Origin: Unio delphinus
Taxonomy: Eukaryota; Mollusca; Bivalvia; Unionida; Unionidae
Length of the DNA: 64,000 bases
NCBI GenBank assembly: GCA_029339505.1
Contig: JAQISU010000169.1
Location: 7,060,001-7,124,000, forward strand
Reading direction: 5' to 3'
Shown: positions 1 through 12,484 of the stretch, piece after piece
Position numbering within the stretch: the stretch's first letter is position 1
Layout: every line of letters starts with the position of its first letter
The notes under the pieces: generated by a model
What the model saw: only the letters and a program-made list of their open reading frames with translations
Told to the model about the DNA's origin: nothing
The model's database searches: none
Program-made: the position numbers and the translations under genes

Positions 1-81
1 CTTCCCTGTGGGTAGGGACTTTAGACCCACACAGAAAGTGTGGTAACCCCGGTCACAACGGTCACAGAACATCATCTTGTC
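1..81 (-). CDS. PHF10: PHF10 exon 13: PHD finger 2, cut by the window edge
   Basis: Twenty-seven codons read [27 protein letters not shown] after a TTCTCACAG acceptor. CDRC and the H-x2-C pair are the central zinc ligands of PHD2. The remaining residues of the finger and the C terminus are outside the window. Confidence 0.94.
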
Positions 82-2313
82 CTGTGAGAAAAACAAATAA
101 GTTAAAAATGCCGTTGTTGTGATACGTAACATTATTTCACATGGTACAGAATTTTTAATGTAAAGATAAGAACATAACTGCAATTCATGAGAAATAAAAC
201 TTTTAATACAAAACAAATTTCTGACTGGCCTGGATTGGGTTGCATTGTGGGACTATGAGGACATATTTCCAAAATCATAAAAAGTAAAGTGTGGTAGGAA
301 AAAATTCTTATTCTTATTGATGCACATTTCATAACAGATCATCTCTAAGAAATTTCAAATTATAGACACAAAACATGGTGTATTGCCTACAAAGGCAAAA
401 GCCTGAGGCAGTACTAGCAGAACCTGGTGATAAAATATCAGTTGTTCTATGCAGATTATAACGATCTGGCACTGCTCAGCAAAATTTATAACCCTGTCCT
501 GCATACAATGGCACTTGCTCTAAAATTGAAATGACTTGTCCCAAGTTAACTATGCACTCTTTGGATTACTGGTATATAAAAAACAATACAAATTCTGTAT
601 ACATAAAATAAATTTATTTTATTCATATGCTCCCATTAGTAACAAATTAAAACTGATTTTAACTATTAATTATTCCTTAACATCACAAACCCAGAATTGT
701 CACTGCATAATGTGTGGACATATCAGGGGCTGTTTGTTGTTCTAATACTGCAATGCATGGATAAGGACTATTAAAACTTACCTCATCATAAGGGTCCATA
801 CATTCCACACAGGTCTTACACTCCATACATTGCCAAGGGTAGGTTTTAATGACAGCAATCATTTTGTTTGTCAGATCTAAACAGCTTGGATGACCTACAT
901 CACATTGAGAGTAAAATTAAACTAGTCTATATAAGGCATTTCATAAATAAAATGTCAATTTTCAAAGCTTTAAAAGTCAGGCTTTATAAGTAAAATTTTT
1001 TAGTCAAATAAAAGGCTCACTGATAATAAAAATAGACGTGATCTCAGAAATATCGTCATGGATATTTGGCAATAAATGGATAAGACAACTATAAAATTCT
1101 TTACCAAAGTGACTTCAGTTTGTCACTGAAACAAGGATCAATTTACAAAAATCTTAGAACTTGTATAATTTTGTTTTATAGATTTTTTTATCACAACAAT
1201 TTTATATTGCAACAAAATCAGTTGTAGGTCAACAATTCATATAAACCGGTTACTCACTTACAATATGCCAATGTAGTTCTGCCACCAATAGTATTTCAAT
1301 AATGCAAGATACAGAAATAAAAAACTTACAGATATGTGCATGAGATAGTTACTCTTACATGTAATTCTCAGATAAATAGGTTTTCATAAAAGAAACCAGG
1401 GGCTCCGAGTGGCCGAGTGGTCTAAAGCGCTGTCCGTTACGGACCACTGCCATCTCACCTCTGTCTGCGTGGGTTCGAGTCTAAGATTCGGCTAATGTAG
1501 TTAAGTGAGAAAGCTTGCCAGTAGCTTCTCGTGGGTCGGTGGTTCTTTCCGGGGTTTTTCCGGTTTCTTCCTCCACCACTAATACTGGCCGCCATGTATA
1601 GCCTATATATTGTGCTGAAAAATGGCGTTAAACCATAAAAAAAAAAAAAAAAAAAAAAAAATAAAAGAAACCATATTACACATAGATGAAGTTCAGAATA
1701 TCTAAAATGCTGTCAATCAACCAACCTAGTGACTTGCATTCTGAGCACTGAACAAGTTCTTCGTCCTTCTTCTTGATCTTTTTCTTCTTTTCTGCTTTAG
1801 TTTTACAGATTCTACACTGAGCTTCATCTGGTTCTAGCTATGTAAATTAAACAAAAATCACAGATTTATTATCTTTTCTGAATTGATGTTGATACTTTCA
1901 AATTACACACAATCAATAACCCAAGATCCTGGCCACTGACCTTGGTAGCCATTCATTCTTCTGTATCACTAAAACAGGGAAACTTTTTAAAACTGAAAAC
2001 CTCTGAAAATAGATTTAAATATTAGTTCTGAGGTTGTGTCAGTTTCTTGGTAGCTTCACAGACATGAAATAATATCTCTTGTTAAAAGTGCTTATAAAAT
2101 TGCTCAAATGTGCTCAAATTACACACAATCAATAACCCAAGATCCTGGCCACTGACCTTGGTAGCCATTCATTCTTCTGTATCACTAAAACAGGGAAACT
2201 TTTTAAAACTGAAAACCTCTGAAAATAGATTTAAATATTAGTTCTGAGGTTGTGTCAGTTTCTTGGTAGCTTCACAGACATGAAATAATATCTCTTGTTA
2301 AAAGTGCTTATAT

Positions 2314-2380
<67 letters not shown>

Positions 2381-2779
2381 CAGTGTGCACAAAAGCTGTG
2401 TGGTTTTTAACATTTCGTGACAAATTAGCTGAATTATGTATGTTCCTTCTGAAAACCATAACAATGCATAATGTTCCAATGCCAAATTCTTCTTCAAGTT
2501 TCTTCAACATTAGTTTTAGTAAAGATTCATACTTTTTGATCCAATTAAGTTTATCCTCTCATTGCTACTTAATATCTGAAATGCCATTTCCCCCATGGAT
2601 AATCAATTGGGTCAATGTGACTTTTACAATACTATTTTGTTGGTCCATATTGGCAATGCATAACAAAAAAAAAAAGCTGCATGCCTTATTTATAAAATCT
2701 GAGTATTTCACTGAAAAAAATATAGCACAGCATATATCATTTGATCCAATGAATATCATCAAGGACAATTAGACAAGAA

Positions 2780-2841
<62 letters not shown>

Positions 2842-5800
2842 TAAATGGCCTGTCTACAAGTGTTCTAAATGGCCTATGTACAAGTGATCTACATGGCATA
2901 TCTACAAGTCTTCAGTTATTAATAATTTACCCTTAAGAGCTTGCATTCTTTTAGGGTGCAAAGATTTCAGATTGGCCTACGGTACTGTTGTCCCTAATCT
3001 TTGCCAGTGCAGCATGTGTCAAGGATTATTTTAACCTTGAATGCCCTTGGGATATTTTCTCATCAATAAAACTACAACAGTATTTTATTACAATCCTACC
3101 TGTTTATATCGACATTGCTTATATTGACAAGCCACCTATGTTGACAAAAAAGCGAAGTCACAGTCACTTGGTCAACTATTACTACCAAATTGTCATGCTT
3201 ATGTTGATGTCTAGATAAAAGATAAATGTGCATGTCGACAAAAGCCCTTGGTCCTAGCTTGAACAAATCCTTTGTTTTCTAATCATTTATGTCAACAAGC
3301 TGCCAGTTCCAACCCATACTTTGTTTAACAATTAGTTGATCTTGCAGTCGGATAAAAAAACAACCACCCTAGGCTTTTGTTTGGGCCTATAAAACTGGCC
3401 TCTCGCAGCAACTTAAAAGTAGTGAAATCTGATCAATTCTTGCATCTTCCAAAGAATGCACAGAGGTATCACTAGGATTTTAAAACTAGGAGTTCAAGAG
3501 TACCACCAGTAAATGTTGCAGTCCCCTACCAGAAGCAAATTGGGCATACCTGAAATGGCTATATTTCCCGACAAGTAGAAACAGTTTAAAGTATATTTCA
3601 GTTTTATGGGTTTTCTTCAAGAATAAAACTGAAATCTGGGATAAAAAAAATTGTTTCAGTTTTTGAGCAAAAAGACTGTTGAAAAACATGATGTTACAAA
3701 TTAAAGGAAATTTTGGGACCCCACAAATGCTTTGATTTTGAGGGGATTCTGGTATACTGACAGGGGTGGGGGGTCATTTTTGAAGTATTTCAATGTATAT
3801 GCAAAATCTAAATACAGAAACTGAAGATATAGCCCCTTCATACATTTCTCAACAATTCTCCTCCCCCATGTCCCCAACTAAATAACAATTCATCCAGTGA
3901 CCTCAAGTTTTCACCCTTGAATCACCATCTGCATGAGTACTAATTGTACATTTGTAGATGGTTCCATGCTTAATGTCTTTCCAGACATAAGAGATAAATC
4001 TTTTCTATGTAAAACCTTTTTCATTGTGGTCTTCACCTTTAAACTTCACATCATAAGAAATATTTTATCCCAAGGTAACTATCTTTAATATATCAAATAA
4101 CATTTAAAGCAGTAGTAGAGGGTAATACCATTTCAAAACTTTATTTGTTGACTACACACCTAACATTACAACTGCTGTCTGTGACCTTGACCTTTGGCTT
4201 CATTGGGCATCCATCTCCATGGATGATCCTAACCCCAAAGGCATTTGTGGGCAAAGTTTGATGTTGATCCATTCATGAAAACAGAATATCATGCTCTATA
4301 AAAGAATGTTGATGCCAGATGGATGGGGAAACTTGATTGCTATGCCCTGGTTTTTGCAGATGAGACATGATTGCTGTCTTGCCTTTTGCAGGTGAGAGAG
4401 TTGTTGATGTTGTAGGGTTCAACACCATTTTTCAGCACACAATAAGCTATACATGGTGGTCAGTATTAATGGTGTTCTCCTGATCACCCCTCCCCCCCCG
4501 GAAATAACCACCAACTCACAAGAAGCTACTGGCAAGCTTTCTCACATACCCACATTGGCCGAATCTGATACTTTAACTCAAGCAGACAGAGGTGAGATGG
4601 CAGTGATCTGTAATGGAGGGCGCTTTAGACTACTCTGCCACTCAGGGAATCTCAGGTGAGAGAGGATTGCTGCCTTGCTTTCTGCAGGTGAGATGATTTG
4701 CTATGTCTTGCCTTTTGCAGATGAGACAATAAAGATGATAAAATCAGATCATAAAGACAGAGTTTGATTGCAAATTTTATAGATTTCTCAAAAGGTTATG
4801 CAATTAGGTAGATGTATAAATTAGGTTTGAACAGAAAAACAATTTTACAAGTATATTAAATAAAACTTGGCTAGCTCCAACCTTTAGAGGTGAGTCAGAG
4901 TAATCACTAGTTACTGTCAATGAGGTTTCATATAACTATTGATATTCTGCTAGGTTTTTTGACAGTCAATCATTAAAACTAACTACGATATAATTTTCAT
5001 CACTGCAATGGACAGAGATGCTAATAACAAAAAGCTGGTTTAGACAAGTTTCACTATATTTTCTTCTATGTTTTTATCAACTAATCTTACAAATGTATTT
5101 AAGGCCTATTACAATACCTGAATATTAAACATTTATTGAATTCTATGTTTGGTACCTCAAATTTCTACCAGGTGATCTGAATTCTATCAACTCCAGTGAT
5201 AATTTTTGGGCTTCTATAAACTGTCTAAACCTTAAATCATTAAGAAAGTTGGGTTGGTCACCTTTACAGATCCCTAACCCATCTGCATGGGTCTGAGTCT
5301 CAGCATGGCCAACAAGGATATAAAAAAAAATAGCCTGGGGCTTCACTAGGTTTTCCCAGGTTTCTCCTCCGCTAAATATACTGGTCACCATGTATAGCTA
5401 GCTTATCATGTGCTGCAAAAGGTGTTAATCCCACAAAAACAAACAAAAAATCAACAGTGGGCTTAGGTAATAAAAGCCAAGAAGTGACAGTGGTCACTGA
5501 TGGGTAATTCCGGTAAGAAAGGCTGGAAAAATATGGAGGAACCAGTGGACATGGGTAATACATTCATAGCAGGGCATAAAAGGGATCCACATATGATAAA
5601 GATTACCTTTGGAGATACTGCTGACTCTGGTTTTGGGGTATCTACTTCCATAGGGGTTTCTTCAGAGTTTGAACTGTCATCTGAGTTACTGGTGCTGTCA
5701 TCTCCTGAATCACTTTCTGAGCCCGAGCCTGCTTGCTTGCCCTGAAATCCAAGGAAACAAGGGTTTAGCCATGCAATGGTTTACGATTTAGCTGAAAGCA

Positions 5801-7337
5801 ATAAACAAAACATGCTTTTTTTACATATTGAGCGATAATATTTAAGTAGGCATGACCAGTATAGGTAACAGTGACTTGTATAAGGAACATAAATATAAAC
5901 ATGCTTACCTAATATTAATTTTTAGCAAAATTGTATAATGTGAGAAAAACTACCCAAAAATTAGAATAAAATGGGTGATTTACATTGAAACTTGTACTTA
6001 GCAAACACTCAAAAGACTGATTGTGTGAATTATTAGGTCTCAATTGGTTTAAAAATAATATAAATGCAGTATTAAGCTGTAACAAAAGTACTATACATGA
6101 TAAAATATACATGCCATGTCAAGTCGCAGTTGATGACAAAGAGGATTTTCAGGGATTTGATGCAACAGGCTGCCAACCAGAGTACAAAAGTACTGACTAC
6201 TTGTGAAAAAAATACTGATTTTCAGGAACAAAAAATACTGATTTTTAAAATTGTAATGCATATGTATCTATTTACAACATATACAACCATCAGTAGAGTA
6301 GGACAGTGCCTTACATAACTATTTAATGTCAAAGATGCACGTGTTGCACACTAGTACCTTCTGGAATTCCACCATATTTCATTTGGGTGCCCATTCAGAA
6401 GGTGCAAGAGTGCAATACACTCAAACACTGGCTGTTTATATGAGCCTTTTGCACACTTTGTTTTTTCTTCTTTTAATCATTGATTCCAATGTACCAACTT
6501 TCATTGATGATCTCAATAATGTGATTTTCTTATTTAACTGTTTTCGTTCAAGCATAGAGTTATCCTATGCAATTTTAATGTCTGGAAAACGTGTGCAAAA
6601 TAAGTTGCCAGCAACACTAGTTACTGAAATAGGAAGGTTTATTTCTAATAGAAATTTAATAAATCAAATTTACATCGAATTACATTAAGGTTCTCTCTGG
6701 TATTTATATACATCGTAAGTTCAGGCTGAGCTGTGTGTGATGAAGCAGGAAGTTGATGTTTATTAGCTTTATTGTGCTCTTGTATTTCATGGGCGCCTCC
6801 AAACCGAATAGTGAAATCACGTTACACAATTTGCAAGTTTACTCCTTTACTATATTGTTTCATAGATTCTATACTAATGGTTTCACAGATCTACACAAGA
6901 CAGCACAATTGTCCTTCCAGTTGTTTCCTTCTCTTTTTCCTGGAGAAAATTCTGAATATTCTGTTTTCCTATTTAACATGATTAGAAGCTGAATTTTACG
7001 AAGACAAGATACAGTGACAACGGTAACTATTTGCTAAATCTAATATGGTGGATAACGACAGGCATGGTAGCCTCGATCTCAAATGAACCAATCAAATTGT
7101 AGAATTGTATTTCTAAATACATTCGATACAGTCTATCTAATTCTATCAAAATAGATCCGAGTGCCCTTTCCAAACTGAAAATTCCAAAGAAATTTTATTA
7201 TTTTTAAAATTTAAAAAAGTATTTTTGCACACAAAAAATGTACACCTGTATTCAGGTCTAAAATACGGGACCAATACTGAAAAAATACTGGGACAGTTGG
7301 CAGCTGTGTGAACTCCATCATCTAGATGAATTTAAAA

Positions 7338-7433
<96 letters not shown>

Positions 7434-7733
7434 CCCTTAGTCTTGCCGACTGTTGGGGCATCGCTGATGACCTGACAACCAGCTTCCTCCATTCCAATCT
7501 GTTCTCTGATACTTTCACTGTGTCACTCAGCTTCAAACCTGTCCACTCTGAGATGTTATCCTCCCATCTTTTCCTCTGTCTTCCTCTCTTTCGCCCTCCC
7601 TGCACAGTACCTTGCATGATTGTCTTAGCAAGCCCTGTTGATCGTGTGACATGTCCATACCATTTTGCGCTTTTTCACAATGGTCAATAGCTCTTCATAG
7701 GGCCCAACCGCTTGCTTAATTCTGTTTCCCACT

Positions 7734-7785
<52 letters not shown>

Positions 7786-10700
7786 GCATGTCACATGTCA
7801 GAAATAATTATTTTACATCATTCTTGGTTGAAAACTGTAGGATAACTCTACACTGTGACCAAAATAGATTTTTGTTTTTTTAATTGAGATAGGTGAGAAA
7901 TAACACTAAGCTAAGCATTTTACACATAAGTAATGCTGATCTTATCCTTTCAACATTACCTCTTCCTCTGGATCCTCCGAGTCAGCATCAGCTGGATTGG
8001 CCAGATTGTTGCCCATCCTCTTGGGAGGATCAAACAGAGCTGTGTTTAGAGGAAAGTATTTGAGTTCCTCTTTGCTGTATCTGCAGTTGTTGAGAAAGCA
8101 ACAAATTAAAAGAGACAGGTGTGCAACTTTGTAAAATTTCATCTTTTCTACCTTCTTCTAATAACATATATAAGGCATGATATTTTACCTCATTTGTATA
8201 AATCATATTTTACCCTTGTGACTTTCTAACTCGAAAAAAGTAATCTCATTCATTAAAAAGATCACTGCATTAAAAATGGTAATATAATATTCATGAAAAC
8301 ACATTCAAGTCATCCCTGCATTCTTATTTAATATAAAATAATGCCAAAGTACAGACCAATAAAAACAAAGAAAATACAAGTTGTTGTCATTTTCAATGTA
8401 AAGACTTTTGACTTGTGATTAAAGCAAACTGCATGTTGATCAACTACTCTGCTGACAGCTATGTACTGACCTTCTATAATATTCTTGGAACTGGCCAGGA
8501 ATCAGGGCCACTGGGTAAGGATCTACTTTTGTTGCCTCAACTGGTAACTTCTTGTATCGGCTAACAGGATAATGCACAGTCTACCATTCAGAAAATATTG
8601 TTTTAGTTGTTACATAACATCATTCATAAGACATTTCACAGCCTATCATATTATTTTAATTTTCCCACCCCACCCCGGGTCAGCTGTCTTGATGTGTCCT
8701 ACGAAAAGATTCATAAATCACATTTCCTCAGCAATAAATAGCCAATAATGTGCTACAAGTGCCATTAAAATGAACACAAATTTTTTATAATTATTGCAAA
8801 TTTGACAACAGTCTATGTAAGTGATTTAAAAAAATATATCCAACTAGAATTATTTAAATGCATAAACAGTTTTATACAGTGTTGTGCAATTTATACTTGA
8901 AAAAAAACAACAATATAATTCAGAAAATGAGAACACTGTCAGTCTAAGGAAGACTCTATTTAACAGGAGGAACAATCTATCTATCAAGGACTGTCATATA
9001 CACTGGGCATCCCTTGTCAAAACAGATTTGATCCCCTTGTTGATGCATGTTCTGAATGTGGAACCTTACAAGCTTCTTATACATATTCCAACAGGAACGA
9101 AAGTTCAGATTTATACAATGATTATAAAAGTAGAAAATGCAGTTGTAGAAAAACTTATTTTTTATACAGCAATGATAGTTGTAATGATGATCACTGTGAA
9201 CATAGTTTTAATACTTTCAAAGTCTCCTTGAGTGCCTCTAATAGCATTGATATTAGTCTCTTGAATTTAGGAGTTTCTAGCAAAGGTTTACACATAGGTC
9301 ATTTAAATATTCAGGGTTTTCGAGGAAAGATTAATCAAGTGAAGTTACTGTTAACCTCTCCAAATAATAATATCCATTTATTTGGACTTTCGGAAACAAT
9401 GTTAACAGAAAATCAGGGTGAAAATTTCTTATATATTAATAACTATGAAAAACCTTATCGTAAGGATAGGAAAGCAGGTGGTGGTGGGCTCCTTGTGTAT
9501 GTTAAAACCGGTACTATTTGTAAAAGACGGGAAGACCTTGAAATACCGGAAAAATAATCCATTTGGCTACAGATCACTCCAGAAAAAGCAAAGCCCTATT
9601 TAGTAGGTTTTGTGTATAGACCCCCATCATCACATACTGATAGGTGTGAATATTTTGAACTTCAAGTAGATAAAATTTCAAATGAAGAGAAAGAATTTTA
9701 CAATCTAGGTGATATAAATAGAGACCTTCTCAATGATCAAATAAAGGGAATTGGATGAAATTTATTGATTCGTTAGGTATGGAGCAACTAGTAAATGAAC
9801 CCACCAGTGTAACATCTACCTCTAAAACAATTATAGATCATATTTATACCAATACAAAAGAAAATGTTTTGGAAGTAATGGTTCCAATGATTGGACCAGT
9901 TATAAGTGATCACTTTCCAATTTTCTAACACGTAAAGTCAATGGCAAATCAACAAAAAATAATATCCATAAATCCATTACTTATAGGTCCTTTCAAAACT
10001 TTGATACTTTTAAATTCCAAGAAGATCTAGAACAGATTCCATGGAATACAGTCCAAATCTCTGAGGATATTGATGATGTTTTAGATACTTGGACAGACCT
10101 GTTCATCAGTATAGTGGACAAGCATGCCCCTTTAAAAACACACAGGATAAAGACAGACCATCAGCCAGGCTGGATCTCCCCAGAAATTTTAGAAGCAATA
10201 AAGCAAAGAGACCAACTAAAATCAGTAGAAAATCAAATTGAAAATAGAGTTTGGAGGAATAAAGTTCATAAAATGATACATCAAGCCAAACAAGCGCACT
10301 ACAAAAAAGTGCTGGATGAAAACCAAAATAACCCGAATGATATCTGGAAAGTGTTTACAGGTTTTGGTGCAGAAAAATGTAAACGTAAAGCTGAAATTTT
10401 ATCCCTCAATCATGAGGGCATTTATACTGATAATCCAAAGGGCATCTCAGATATTTTTAACAACTTTTTTGTTCAAATTGCTGAAAAACTTAAAGAACCC
10501 ATAACTTCAACTAATCATCTGGAACTCAAACATTTTTGTGCTAAAAAACTACAAAACAATATAAAATTTGAAATTCCTGAAATGAGTCCAGAATTTGTGT
10601 TGAAATATATTAAAACAATGGATGTTTGTAAAGCTACAGGACTTGATATGGTTGGACCAAGGTTACTAAAAGTGGCTGCACCTGCAATTGTAGAGAGTAA

Positions 10701-12417
10701 AGTTTTCATTTGTAATGAAAGTATTAGGTCAAATAAATTTCCACTATGATGGAAAACTGTAAAGGTTATACCATTGCATTAAGCAGGAACAAAAGATGAT
10801 GTATTAATAACTACAGACCCATCTCTATCCTTCCTTGTCTCTCCAAATTACTAGAAAAATATGTACATGATTCTTTTCTCAACTATTTAAACACTTATGA
10901 TCTTATTCATGATAATCAGTCTGGCTTTTGCAAGAATCACTCCTGTGAAATTGCACTTATATCTTTGATTGATAAATGGCTGAAAGCATTAGATCAAGGA
11001 GAAATGGTAGGCACTATTATGGTTGATTTTCGTAAAGCTTTTGATCTTGAAGACCATGAAATTTTACTTGAAAAACTAAAGATTTATCAATGTAGTGAAA
11101 ACTCTCTAAACTGGTTTACTTCTTAATTAACCGACAGAGTGCAAAAAGTATCTTTAAATGGTCAACTTTCTGAAAGTAAAAGTATTAATTGTGGAGTACC
11201 ACATGGCTCTATCCTTGGACCTCTGTTTTTCATTCTATTTATCAACGATTTACATCTTAAGATTGGAACTTCAATTTCTTCCACTGACCTCTATGCAGAT
11301 GATATTACACTGTCTGAGATTGGTAAAACCAAAATGGTACTTGAAAATAACTTACAAGATGCTCTCAACAGACTTCAAGTATCGTGCAAGGAAAACAGTA
11401 TGATCATAAATATAGAAAAAACGAAAGCCCTACCAGTTACAACACAACAAAAACGAGCAAGACTAGATAGCGACAAACTTAATGTTTTTTTTGATAATGT
11501 GAGCCTTAATATGACCTCTCAAGATAGAATTCTTGGTGTATTCGTAGATAACAATCTTACTTGGTCTATTCACAATAAACACATTTCAAAACAGATTACT
11601 TCTTATCTTTGGCTACTGAGGAAAATCAAAACATACATTCCTAAAACATTTATAAAAGTTACATTCAGCCATATCTGGACTACTGTAACGTAATTTGGGG
11701 TAATACCTCTAATTCAAACATAACAACACTTAAAAGGCTCCAAAACAGGGCTTGCCATTTAATTGTAAATCAATGCATAGACGATTTTCAGCATGCAATG
11801 AATAATATAAAGGTTTTAACAATACATGAAAGAATATTTCTTAGAAAAACCAAATTGATGTATAAAGTATCCAGAAAATCCATTCCTGTCTATCTAAGCA
11901 ATATCTTTCACCAAAGAGATGCTGATGATACTCCAAATTTAAGGTCCATAAGAAGAAAAAATTACATTTTACCAAGGCCAAAGAAGGAATTGTTTAAAAA
12001 AGTTTTCAATATACTGGTCCAGTAGTATGGAACAACATTCCCAGCAACATAAGGCAGGCTCCAAGCATTTCTTCGTTTCATAATCAATGTCTTAAATGGA
12101 TGAAATCTTTAGAAAATTGAACAGTGCTAGTACTAAAAAAAAATACTGCCTGCTTGTCTGTAATTTTGCATCATTTTCAAAGCCGAATGTCTCAATGCAG
12201 AATGATATTTTATGTTTCTTATATGTTTATGTTTGTATAGATGCCTGTGCATGTGATCCAGGCTTGATACTTTGAAATTTAAACTTCCTTAATTATTTAG
12301 CGTCGAGCCAGACTATTCACATCATGTTGTATGTTGTATATATTGTACATAACAGATAGAAGGCCTCAAGGTAGATTAGTTCTGTAACTAATTGAGTTAC
12401 CTTCTCTAAATAAAGTC

Positions 12418-12484
<67 letters not shown>

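Noticed and set aside
1399..1480. tRNA gene (tRNA-like A and B boxes)
   Set aside because: The sequence continues into a SINE body with poly(A) and target duplication, and further copies exist. The head does not fold as a complete tRNA with a proper acceptor stem.
2317..2772. 151-codon open frame
   Set aside because: Its start is the (TG)n(AG)n microsatellite translated as CVCV/RERE, and the rest has no family resemblance.
6326..6688. 120-codon open frame in a PHF10 intron
   Set aside because: No family resemblance, no splice support, and an AT-rich composition like its surroundings.
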